Assembly (NCBI GenBank): GCA_964035545.1
Contig: OZ037766.1
Coordinates: 5,681,722 to 5,745,721, forward strand
DNA length: 64,000 bases
Reading direction: 5' to 3'
DNA from: Bugula neritina
Taxonomy: Eukaryota > Bryozoa > Gymnolaemata > Cheilostomatida > Bugulidae
Shown: one piece after another, positions 1 through 11,442 of the stretch
How the letters are laid out: each line of letters starts with the position of its first letter
Numbering within the stretch: position 1 is the first letter of the stretch
The notes under the pieces: generated by a model
The model's database searches: none
Seen by the model: the letters and a program-made list of their open reading frames with translations, nothing else
Told to the model about the DNA's origin: nothing
Program-made: the position numbers and the translations under genes

Positions 1-2206
1 CTGTACCTACAGGGTTTTCTGTTGCTCCGTACGGGGGAGATAGTGGCAAATTTCTGAGGCTAGATAGATCCTACTAAACAAATTTATACAAATATAAATA
101 TTAAAAATCAAATGAGCCTTATTATAATAACAATTATTGAATTATATCAATATTACAATAACTTCTGCGCCTGATGTGTTTCAAATACTTGCAGGTCAGT
201 TTCTTTTTCAAACTTATCAAGTCACAGCTCAAGTCACTAAAATACTTGAAAAAGTTGTGCTTTGTTCATGACTAAGACTAAGCCCAACTCTAAAATTTGG
301 TAAGATCAATTAACTTAATTTGGCAATGTGACTGTTGGGTTATATAATGTCATTATGTATCTGTTACTCACCAGCTAGTCAAGTACTAAGTGATCAGCAC
401 CTTGGGATTATCTACATTCTAGACTGGTTATAGCTATACTTTATAGCTATATTTCTATACAAGTATATTATTGCTAAACTTTACAGCTTCTATCAGTGTT
501 TAAATCATATAGACGCAATACAGTAGACCATAACATTAACTTTATTCATAAACAATATGAATATGCCACTAAAAAAATATCTTTCACCAATTCTAGTTTC
601 AAGTTTATTATTTTGAATGTAATTGTACCTTTTAGATGTGATAGCTGAGCAGTAACTAATAAAGCATAAGCCTAAGCATACTAATACTCATAACTTGTAA
701 GTCATAATTATAATGATATTGATATTTATAATTATTACTGATAGTGATACTGATAGTCATACTCATACAGTATGAGTCATAGTCATAGTGATACTGATAA
801 TCATAATCACTTAAAGTTAACGTTAATGATCATGACTATAATTCAATCATAATCTAAATCATATCATACAGTTAGTGTTACAGTCCATCATCATCATAAT
901 GATAATCACTGTGATTATGATTATCAATATGATAATGATAATCATTAAATGATTGAATTTGATCATAATCACTAAACACTAAACAGTAAATGATGACTTG
1001 GATTGTGATTATTGATTAATATTATTATTATCAATGACAATAGCAATATGAATATGAATATGAATATCATTTTGATAAGAAGTACTAGTAGATGCGATCT
1101 CATAGAAACTATCAATGATAGAACTCCTACTAGACCCAGTTCAAGTTGGCTAGTGCAAGTTGAAGTTGAAGCAAGCGCAAGTGTAAAATGTAAACTAAAA
1201 CTGTAAGTTGAAACGCTGAAAGAGAAACTTATCGGTTTCCAATAACGCGCTCAGGTAAAGTACTCGTTGTCATATTTCCGGTGCGTTCCGGTATAGCGGG
1301 ATTACATACCACCCGTTTTAATAGTACAAATAATTTTTACCTCACTGCAATTATTACAAGGACAGACTGAGTGCAGTAGTTTGCGGTTCTCAAGTTTTAT
1401 TTTAATAATTATTATATATTAATATACGTATAATAATAATATTGTTATGTTTAACATTTTGTTATAGCTTAAGTTATACACTTACAGTTAGTGTTATACT
1501 TATACTTCAACTTGTAGTTATAATTATTGTGATTCTAATAGTAATAATAATTTTCCACCTTAAAATTAAATGTTTATAATAATTATAATAATTATATACT
1601 CATGTTAGTGTTACACTTCTGACTTAGTCTTACATTTACAGTTACTGGGCAGTATGAGTATCTCCTCTGCAAAAAAGCAAAAAAACAAACAAAATACTGT
1701 GAGTTGTTCAATTTGACATTAATCCTCCCTATGACTCTCTCTATTCTCTATGATTAATGACTGTTAGTGTTACTCTGTTAGTGGTAGTGTTACGTCGGAT
1801 ATTCATAGCCAATCATAATCAAACTGACTCTGAGTAGTGATCGTGATGGCTATGGTGATACTGAAAGTGACACTCTTAATATTAATAAAAAATTTAATGA
1901 CTTTTTTTAATAATGATAGTTAATCATGATTTGCACCAATCGAAATACATGGTAAATTTCAGGCTTATTTATATCATTGTGATCACCATATTTATCATTG
2001 AATTAATGATGGATGATTTGCCATCACCATAAATCACCATAAATTTTAATTTTGAGCACTAAAGCCAGTTGATAAAATACTTTTATTAATATTTCTGAGC
2101 CTTCTAATATTAGATGTGTGTGTTTATACAAAAAATCCATTCTGAAAAGTACCAGTTTTATTACTGCTCGTCAATTATCATAATTACTATGTTACATATC
2201 TATAGA
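1..2206. other. AT-rich intergenic sequence upstream of transporter copy 1
   Basis: No gene is supported here. Most of the stretch is AT-rich with stop-dense frames. From about 640 to 1080 and again from 1400 to 1660 it consists of cryptically simple sequence built from diverged ATA/ATC/ATG/TAG hexamers, with local dyad symmetry such as ACTCATACAGTATGAGT near 760. A small open frame at 1012-1206 is a by-product of this simple sequence. The promoter of transporter copy 1 should lie near the right end, but I see no convincing TATA box. Confidence 0.6.
640..1080. repeat. cryptically simple ATR-rich repeat tract
   Basis: Runs of GATACTGATAGTCATACTC, CATAATGATAATCA and AATATGAATATGAATATG alternate with no fixed period, so this is scrambled simple sequence rather than a clean tandem array. 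Similar tracts recur at about 10.2-10.7, 35.8-36.4 and 47.7-48.3 kb. Confidence 0.6.
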
Positions 2207-3628
2207 ATGGCTGGTGTTCTAGCTGCAGGGCTTTGTATCAGTGAGGAGCCTCCTCTTCTGGATTCAGAATCTACAGAATTAGAGCTGAAACCTCATGAAG
2301 CTGTCAGTGTACCATAATGTACTCTTTTTGTGTTATTATAAACATGCTATTTTATTTATGATCAATAATTTATGTAAGTGACAAATATTAGGGCTATTTA
2401 ATATACTAATAGGTCAAATGGGTCAACTGAAAAAAGTGTAAAACTTTAACTGGAAGTGGAGTAGTAAATGAGATCAACTTGTGCTAGCCCATCTACTGGT
2501 TACTCATATCCTTAATATAAAACAACTCTTTGTAACGGTTAATATGTAAAAACCAATTTTCCAATGTTGGTTTATTAATTGAAGGTTGAGAGTAAGAATG
2601 GTAATGATAGCTCATCTACGAACCCTTCACAGCCTCAACCTACTACTGTTTATATGGTGGTACTGGCAATGCTGTCTGCCACCGGAGGCTTTCTCTTTGG
2701 GTATGATACCGGGGTAGTGTCTGGGGCGACAATTGCCATTGCTGCCAGCTTTGAACTGAGCACCTTGGATAAAGAGCTATTTGTCAGCATTACTGGTAAA
2801 TTCAGCTGTTGTTATAAGCAGGAAATTTTACTTGACAGTTTTATGCCCTGTTTGAAAACATATTACATATATAAAGTATACTGTATTTCAAGAATTTATT
2901 AAAGCTAGCATTAAAGTACTTCTTCTTATGATGCATTTTCTGTTATAATTTACCATGTAATATGTAGTTAAAAGTGTTTATTAAAGGCACTAGGACAGCT
3001 TATTTAAACTGATTACTAAATTTTTCTTTTAAGCCTTACAAATAATTTATCTAGCAACTGTTGTATTTTTAGCAGCCTAGGCAAAGTTATTTTGCTATCC
3101 ATTAGAATTTCCGCATTGAATTTAGGTTTGTTGTCTGAAAAAAACACGGTTGTTGAAAATATACACCATATGCTGATATTTTAATTGTATTGATTTTACA
3201 CTGATTTAGTTTATATTTACATGCAGCATGGCTTCTAAAGATAGGAAGTAGTTATGCACACAATAGTTTACCAGTTTTTGTTTATTTACCTGTTTTTATT
3301 AATAATTTTTATTTGATGGTTTTAGTTGGTGCTGCTGCTGTCTTTGCTATAATTGGTGGGATTCTCAATGACAAAATTGGTAGAAAACCCACCACTTTAA
3401 TTGCTAGTGTGGTGTTTGCTGTCGGTGCTATTGTTTTGGCAGCAGCCAATAGCAAAGCGACGCTCCTGATTGGCCGGTTCATCCTTGGAATTGGAATAGG
3501 TGAGCAGCTCATTCAATAAGCTATATTCCTGTTTATTCTAATATATTTAGACTCTATTTTTACCAAAGTATATGTTTGCGTATAGGCAAGCTTCTCTACA
3601 TGTAACTGCTTATTATAAATTATGACAG

Positions 3629-3785
3629 GATTTGCCAGTGTCACGGTTCCCATATACATAGCTGAGACTTCTCCCTCCGCCATACGAGGCCGGCTAGTGT
3701 CACTCAATCAGGCCTTTATAGCTGGAGGAATGTTTGTCTCATTACTAGTTGCTGGAAGTTTTTGCTCGGTAGCTTCTGGTTGGAG
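3629..3785 (+). CDS. copy 1 exon 4, version 'a' (TM4-TM5 region)
   Basis: A 157-nt exon, phase 1 in and phase 2 out, encoding [20 protein letters not shown] through AGGMFVSLLVAGSFC to GWR. Its first ~95 nt match version 'a' in copy 2 (13123) almost without change; the 3' third differs. The acceptor follows TATGACAG and the donor is GTATGT. Confidence 0.75.
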
Positions 3786-4739
3786 GTATGTTTTAATATA
3801 TAAATGTGTTAGAGGCGCAATAGCTTACGGAAGTCCCAATTCAAATAAATACCATTTTTACAATTTCTGGTCTTCTGTCCCAATGTGAAGTTAACATTAT
3901 TGAACGCAACATATTTTTAATAAAGTTTGTTTATGCAGCTGCTATGCCTTGCTTATCTTGCTATGGTTATAATGCTTGGAAAGCAAATTTCTCATTGTGT
4001 TGGTCTTTTTTTATACTTCTACTACTAAAATACCTTACTAACTGATGTTATATGAAAATAATATCCTGAAAAACAAAGTATCCAAGCTATTTATGTTTTT
4101 CAAAATGTTTTGTAAACATATAGTTTCAGCTATTGAATAAGGAGATTGATTTTTAGTTTTGAGATATTAAGGCAGTGTTTGCTGGAGTATTTTGTTAGCA
4201 CAACTTTGAAAGTAAAGCACAAAGCTTTAATATTTTATACATGTTTGTGTAATATTACCAGTTTGTTTCTCCTACAGGGGTGATGATGTATAGCAGTCTT
4301 ATTTAAGCTGGCGTTGGGGAACACACATGTATGGCTCGCTTGTGTGTGACTTTATTGTAAATTGCAAACAACTTTATTATTTTAGTTTTAGAATTGTACT
4401 AACAGCTATTTACTAACACTAAATGCAGTAATTTATTTAACGTGCTAACATTTTTAATGCTCTCTAACCTAAGTGCATCACCTAAATTTTCACTTTTTCT
4501 TGAATCTTTCACTTGATTTATCTTTTTGGCTTTGTTTAAGTTGGTGTGGTAATTAAGTTTTCCTCTTCTCTACTGATTAATTAAGGTGTGTTTAGACAGA
4601 TTTTTCTAGCATTTTGATTTCAATTCCTTGCGTTCAGCTACTATACCTAAAGTTATCAATTTATATTTTGCTTCACAGTTTCAAGAATGAGCAATTTTTT
4701 CTGTTTAATTGTGGGAATAAGATATACTTGTGTTATTCC

Positions 4740-4822
4740 TTCTTTGCCATTAGTATAACTACTATTTAGTTCATATCTAGTGTCACATGTGGGTTGTTCT
4801 GTTATATTGCAGGTGGATGGGG
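4740..4822 (+). pseudogene. decayed exon 4 version 'b' in copy 1
   Basis: This stretch aligns with the 3' half of exon 4b of copy 2, and the similarity continues about 150 nt into the following intron. In the matching frame it reads FISSVTCGLFCYIAGGWG, but the CAG of GQF is TAG at 4767-4769, and the GWR codon is altered. The upstream part, including any acceptor, is barely recognisable. It therefore cannot act as a coding exon. Confidence 0.75.
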
Positions 4823-6300
4823 GTAATGATTTTTGCTGAAAGAACACCTCATAACTTGTAACTGATGTGTCATTTGAGTGAAAGTATTAAAATAGCATGC
4901 ACACTATAAGATTGCAACGGTTAATCTATGCTTGACCGTGTACTGAGATGGTGTGAACTGACACTGAATTCTAATGTGTTAAAACTCTCCATGAAATGAA
5001 TTTATTAAAAGCAACGATATTGGCTTCTCTTGTACTCTCAATCTCTAATCTCATTTGCAGATACATGTTGGGGCTAGCTGCTGTTCCTGCTATCATACAG
5101 CTGATTGGTTTCTTGTTTATGCCTGAAAGTCCCAGATATCTGGTGAAGAAAGGCAAAGACCAGCTGGCTATAAATGTAAATCTTAGTTTGCACATTTCCT
5201 CTGCTTTAATTATTTATTTCAATTCTTTTAATATATTACTCAAGTGTCAGGTAGTGAAAAGCAAATACCTTAGTGGCAACTCTAACAGTGGAATTGAATT
5301 CAAAACACATTTTGTTGCATTTATAATAGTTTTATAGCATCTTCCGCAGTTTGGCCATAGTTTTTTCCATGATTAATAGTGTATTTTAGTCAAAGCCCAG
5401 TGACATTTAAATCTTTTGCTTAGTAGCTAAGCACTATCAATCATTTCAAGTGTCGCTAACATTCATGCATCACTGCTCCTTACAAACCAAGTAATCGCTA
5501 GGCTTCACCGATTGTAAGTGCATTAGAACTAGTACACTGCACATGTGCCCCCATTTCCCTTAGATCAATATCGGTCTTAGCGGGCTTGTTTAGTTGAATT
5601 GGGGCTTGTTAAGTTGAATTGATTGTCGCCAGTGTAAACTCTTTTAGGATTTCTTCTAGTCTCTCATAGTTGTCTTTCCTTGTTTGATTTTACACTACGC
5701 TTAAGACATCAGTTATCAAAAATACATTTGTCAGATAAAAATAAGTTTTTGTATCAAATTCAATGACGTATAACTATAGATTTCTTTTATTGTAATCTTG
5801 TACATGTTTATAATTATGCCTAGTAATATTTTAAAACACTCTTTTCCTCGATGTAGATAACTTAGTCATTTTTTCAATGGACAAGCATGTTGTTCTACAG
5901 ATTTTGCGTCGACTAAGAGGTGTGACAGATGTTAATGAGGAGTATCAGGCTATAAAGACAGCCTGTGAGGATGAGGTCAAGGCCAACCAGCTCACTTCTG
6001 ATAGGTCAATAGTTGTTAGAGTGTTCACTTATGCTCCAGTGAGACGAGCTCTTATTATTGGAGCTGCACTACAACTCTTCCAGCAGATTACTGGCATCAA
6101 CACTATTATGTACGCATTCTTGTAGTTTGCCAGTTTTTATACTCAGTTATCTTATATCAGCTCATTGAAGCTTTAGTTTCTGGGTAATTTACAAAATTTA
6201 TCAGTCAACAGCTTGACGCATTCAACGCTATATTTGTATTAGCTCCATGAAATATAAACTGTGACCTGCAGATTCCATGAGATAATTTTATTGGATTTGG

Positions 6301-6717
6301 GTCATTTTACTTAATTTAGTACACACTGGAAATTTCCAGTTTTCAGCTATTTTTCACAATTCAGCTGCTAAGGAACAAGGGTTTTTGCTCAAAACTAGTA
6401 AAATTTCAATAAATACGTCTAAATAATCAAGGTTCTTCCTAATTTTGATTGATTTTCCATGTTTTTTCCTAATTATTCAGCTACTTTTGATTGCAGACCG
6501 TTACGAAAAAACCATAACGGTCTGCAATCAAAAGTAGCTGAATAATTAAGAAAAAACATGGAAAATCAATCAAAATTAAAAAGAACCTCGATTATTTATG
6601 TGTGTTGATTGACATTTAACTAGTTTTGGGCAAAAACCCTTGTTTATTAGCAGCTAAATTGTGAAAAATAGCTAAAAACTGGAAACTTCCAGTGTGTACT
6701 AAATTAAGTAAAATGAC
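6301..6717. repeat. foldback element with ~205-bp inverted arms
   Basis: Two arms of about 205 bp, roughly 90% alike, face each other around a very short centre near 6509. The left arm starts GTCATTTTACTTAATTTAGT and the right arm ends with its reverse complement. It lies in intron 6 of transporter copy 1; the corresponding intron of copy 2 is short and lacks it. No target-site duplication is obvious. It is probably a non-autonomous foldback or MITE-type DNA transposon. Confidence 0.85.
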
Positions 6718-9491
6718 ACATTTAACAAATAATAAACAATATATTTTTTCTGAGGCTAAATTTTGTAAATTGCAGGTATTACAGTGCTACTATAATACGC
6801 ATGTCTGGAATAACGAATAATTGTACAGCCATTTGATATGCATCTATCACTGCCTTCTGCAATCTAATCTTCACATTCGTTGCTATTGCTCTTGTTGAGC
6901 GATTAGGAAGAAGGAAGTTGGTGCTGGCTAGTTTAGCAGGTGAATAGCGGGTTTCTTCTCAACTCCATTATATAACAGTCTATGTTAAACTGTAGAGCAA
7001 AAGTTGCTTGGAGTTTATGACTTAATTCTGTTGATCAAAGCTGATGTGTATCGAGCGTCACCAGATTTCTGCTGTCAATATGGAGTAACTTCTACTACAC
7101 ATATCTCAGTACAACGATGGATCAAATTGTGAGTTTGGTGTGGGACTATTTTCTAATATTTTTTATTATTGAATTTTAGGCTTGGCATTTAGCCTACTCT
7201 TCCTAGGAATATCTTTTCAGCTTGAAGAGAAAATGTCACCTCCTGTCATGCAAATATCTGACGGTGTACCAGATGAGTGCTCTACCAAGTTCACGTGAGT
7301 TTTAATCTAAACATTTGATTTTTTGCAACCACATGTTATTCTTAAGTCAACAATTTCATGAGCTGAAGTTACTTCTTTTTTTCCAAACTCTATCACTGAG
7401 TCTACACACTCTACAGGTTCCATGAACTATTTTAATCTGCCCAAAATTCTAAAATCATAAAGAGTTGAACAAATCGGTACTTCAACACCAGTTATATTAC
7501 AGAACATGTGGGGAGTGTACTAAAGATCCAGACTGTGGGTTTTGTTTCACCAAATCGGATGATGGTGAATATGTGAACTCAACTTGTCTGTCTGCCAGTA
7601 AAGACTTGACTTCCTCTCTCTATGGAGCATGCTCAGTGAACAGTAGTAGTCAGTCTATCTCTACTACATATACTCTAGCATATGACTACTGCCCATCTCC
7701 TTATGCATGGATGACGGTGATGGGAATGGTGACATACCTTATATTTTTTGCAGCAGGTAATATTATATGGTTTGTCTGAACTGAACTTAATATCTCTGCT
7801 CATGCAATATTACTAAAGTGAATATAAATCATAGAAAAAATCCTATAAAACTATATAATTTATGTTCATCTTTAACATCACCCTGTTGGATTGTTCACTT
7901 CGTAATTTTCTTTCAACTTTTGTTTTGTAAATTAGAGGAACAACAGCTTATTCGTTTGATTAGAATATTTGTACAGCTCATGTTTATATACAGGTATGGG
8001 TCCGATGCCATGGACTATAAACTCAGAGATCTACCCTCTTTGGGCCAGAAGTTTCTGCAACTCTATAACTACTTTTGTTAACTGGACTTTCAATTTGCTC
8101 GTCTCTATAACATTCCTCTCATTATCAGAAGCTATAACTGAACAAGGTGCTGTTTTTTAGTGTTTCTACTTTTGCTGTTGATTGATTTTATTAGTTTGTT
8201 CTAAAATCTATAAATGTTTTAGTCAATATTACAGTGTTTACTTTTTATAGTTACTCGAAGCTAATTTATAGTACTTTAATATATAATAGAATAATGGATG
8301 AATAATATTTGCAATCTTAAACATGTTGTTTGTAGGTGCATTTTATTTGTACACGTCTTTTGGAGTCATTGGATTTATCTTCTTCTTCCTTGTACTGCCT
8401 GAAACCAAAAGTCTTACCCTCGAAGAGATGGAGGTCTTGTTTTCTGGAAGCTGGTTTGTAAGAAGCTAATCCATAAAGTTATCTTCCAACTCTATAGTTG
8501 AGTACATGGTGCTAGCTGCATTAAGTCGTCTGTATAAGCAACAGTTGGTGCTGAGTAAGTGTTAAGTGAATATCAAAGATATAGTAATTGTGTGGTTGCT
8601 AAACTGTTTGTATTTTCGGTAATAATTCTTCAGTTCTTTGTTGTCAGAATTGTTATTACTTTGTATTATTGGTGTCGCTAAAGTAAAAGCGTGTTTTGTA
8701 CTACCAGCGTGGATGACTTACGGTGCTCTCCAATGGCACCACATGAAATGTCAGCAAACAATGTTCTCTAGGTAAGGGAGATAACTCTCAGATTAAATCT
8801 CATAAAGTAGGTAACCAAGAACTGCGATTCACATAATTGTTTAATTCTAAAGTCATACTTTAATTCCTAAATTTTTATATTTTTTCTATTTTTTTAGCTT
8901 TTTTTTCCTGTATTATTCAGACAATGTATTTTTAAACCTCTCATAATCTCTTATGCATTTTAATGTTTGTAATACATTTATTGTGTATTTTCTTAAAATT
9001 CCAAGTTAGAATTGTCTTATCTGCTCATTGTCTTTTTTGACGCATAATTATTCGAGTTGATATATTATGTGAAACTAATGTGGTCAAAGTCAAGTCCCCT
9101 GTGGGGATAGTTTGAGAAGTGCATTAATAAAATTAACTGGAGTTTATTCTAGCAGCTTAGATTTGAGAAAGCTGATATAGTGAATAAAGTTATAGCAAAC
9201 AGCAGTTTTGAACAAAATTACAATAATTTTACAAAACAAAATGTTGTCATAAGTACAACAACTCCAGATTATATGTGAACTGGCAAGCCAATTGTTCAGG
9301 CATTGTTGATTGTTATCCCCAACACACACCACCCATCTTGTTAAAGATCTGGAAACCTAATGATTAGGATGAAAGTAAAGATCTGGTTGTTGAATGTATA
9401 TCAACAAGAACTGTTTTCACACAGTATGCATAATAAATATTGAACTGTGCAACACTTCGCTCTAATTTGAATTTGGGGTGGGGCTCAATTA

Positions 9492-10026
9492 CTATACCTG
9501 CTGTTGAACTGTCACATTCCACTTTGTCTTGGAGAGGTTCTAAGGCTACAAAAATATAGAAATTTCAGTTATATTTATATAATTATCAAATAAAGTTGAA
9601 ATGTAAAATTAGGTTGGTTATATTTAGTACATTATCAATTAATTTAGCTCTACGGTTCACAACAGCAGCATGCACAAAATCTAAAAGTGACATAACTCCG
9701 TCTTCATTACTTGCAACCACGATTTCCACGTATCCATCCATTTGTATGTACGGAAGTAGCTTGAAAAAGCACAAAGTTGTTGTAGTCACTAAGTGCACGT
9801 GGACATATTATTATGTAGGGTTGAAGTTTGGACAACCATGTTCAAATTTACAAACCCTGCGCTCAAAAAACCCCAATGTTGTGCTGCTTCTAACGATTTT
9901 TTTGTAAGCGCTACAGTTTTCACTAAAATGATATTGTACAAATATGTATTGAAAAAACAGCGTCCTGGCTCATCAAGGGTTAAAGGACATCGCTCTGGAC
10001 GCTCATACTTACGATATAGGATCAAA
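9492..10026 (-). other. possible minus-strand exons of an unknown gene or relic
   Basis: On the minus strand, one block reads KTVALTKKSLEAAQHWGFL (about 9930-9860) after a TTTTAG acceptor. A second reads LLPYIQMDGYVEIVVASNED onward (about 9765-9630) after TTTTTCAAG. A third short block near 9545-9495 lies between a TTTGTAG acceptor and a GTATAG donor. The composition looks more coding-like than the surroundings, and GTAAGT occurs upstream near 10010. I do not recognise the protein. The three blocks do not all join in one frame, so this may be a relic or chance. Confidence 0.25.
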
Positions 10027-10199
10027 GGTACGCGAAAAGAATGTTCAACCGATTTACTACATTAACTTTAAGATTATGATACTAACTTATAGTTCAATTA
10101 CATTTACTATAAGTAATAGGCGTTGCTGCTGTGATAACTGATTATCATTATGTACCCACACTTCACTTTGTCAGCACATTGTAGTAACGCAGGTTTTGA

Positions 10200-10730
10200 T
10201 TTTTAACACAATCATGATCATCATGATGATGATTATGATTTATGATGCTACTATTACTATTACTATTAGTATTACTAATAGTAATTCCTAGTAAACTTAA
10301 AACTGATAGTAATACTAATACTATTACTAATACTAATACTAATGCTAATATCAATATATATACTAATGGTAATTTACTATTACTTTTAGTATTACTATTA
10401 ATAATCACTAACATTGCATATCTGATATCTGTTTTACTTTTATTATTTGCTTCTAGTATTTACTTACAGTTGCACAAGTTATGGGATTGTTATTATGGCT
10501 ACTCATTACTATTAGTATTACTATTAGTATTCGTTATTATTAACATTATATTTATATTGATATTCGTATTGACTTGGAGTTTGACTAATCACTAAGAGTA
10601 AGTCTAATAACTTTAACTGTTTACGTACTCATAGTCATTATGATTATAATTTAAATTATATTTATTTATTAATATTCACTTTGATATGATATTGATCCTG
10701 ATGCTCATGTTGTGATTTGAATTAACATTC
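10200..10730. repeat. cryptically simple ACT/ATT-rich tract
   Basis: The tract is made of diverged trinucleotides such as ACTATTACTATTAGTATTAC and TAATACTAATACTAATGC. Long frames open on both strands (poly-Leu/Ile against poly-Ser/Asn) are by-products of the repeat. It precedes copy 2 much as the 0.64-1.08 kb tract precedes copy 1. Confidence 0.65.
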
Positions 10731-11442
10731 ATATTGGCAACCTGCAGTAACTGTGAGACTAACTCTAAGTGTAAATCTGTGAGTATCACTATGGTCATGA
10801 GTATGAATTTTAAGTTGAAGTTAAAATATAAAAATTGCATTAACTGTAATGATTATTATACTAAATAATTACAAATGATTTTCATTTTTTATTTTATTTA
10901 CTTACTTGAATCTCTATTGCTTTCAATGATTATTATTTGATTTTAGTGTGAAACGGTATGTGTATTTATATTTTTGGCTTGAGAATATTAATATGGAATG
11001 GTAAATACATTTACATTTTTAGATGTGCCAAGTGTGACACTAAAGCAAATATTAAATTATACTATAAAGCATAATTTATTGTTTTTTTTCAGTACAGGTA
11101 GTTTGTCAAAGGCAGAAGTTTGAGGCCTCAGTCGGTTTATAAACTGCAAATACTACTAAATCTATGACGAACAGGTGACATGTTATAGTTTCATACTGGT
11201 ATGTTCCAAATTTTAAGATGTGTTAAAAACCACTTGTACAATATTATATTTCATTTGTGTACTAATAACAATCTTTTTTATTAACCTAATGTGTTGTCAA
11301 GATCTTGTTTGTGTACATTGCACTTTTTCTGTACCCTAACATATATGTATGCATGTCAATTAGATGTCTGGTTTTAGTTTTAGCTATTATGTTATTTTAA
11401 ATGTCATGTTGTATCACCTCCCCCAAACTACTTCACTCTAGG

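Larger units (their letters stand above)
2207..8469 (+). pseudogene. proton/myo-inositol cotransporter-like copy 1 (SLC2A13 family), with in-frame stop
   Basis: Sugar-porter (MFS) gene of the H+/myo-inositol cotransporter type, normally a 12-TM membrane symporter. Exons read as 2207-2302, 2585-2795, 3326-3499, 3629-3785, 5061-5175, 5901-6109, 6776-6939, 7180-7294, 7503-7756, 7994-8146 and 8336-8469. All phases join, giving 593 codons plus stop. Family marks are [10 protein letters not shown] after TM1, NDKIGRKP after TM2, PESPR, QQITGIN, a cysteine-rich extracellular loop in exon 9, [17 protein letters not shown] and PETK near the C-terminus. Codon 341 (6834-6836) is TGA where copy 2 has TGG, so translation would stop after about half the transporter. 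The other joined exons are open, suggesting recent loss, a null allele or a base error. FAPG has become FAAG, and PETxG has become PETKS. The exon 1 donor (GTCAGT at 2303) is weak. A decayed alternative exon 4 lies at about 4740-4822. Confidence 0.7.
8470..11442. other. intergenic region between transporter copies 1 and 2
   Basis: A possible poly(A) signal for copy 1 (AATAAA) lies at 9126-9131. A minus-strand open patch at 9490-10030 is listed separately. From 10200 to 10730 the DNA is cryptically simple (ACTATT/AATACT runs), which explains the overlapping opposite-strand frames there. The rest is AT-rich with no supportable gene. Confidence 0.6.

Noticed and set aside
10163-10595. Overlapping Leu/Ile-rich and Ser/Asn-rich frames on opposite strands
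   Set aside because: The DNA is cryptically simple sequence without stops in some frames. There are no splice signals or family similarity.
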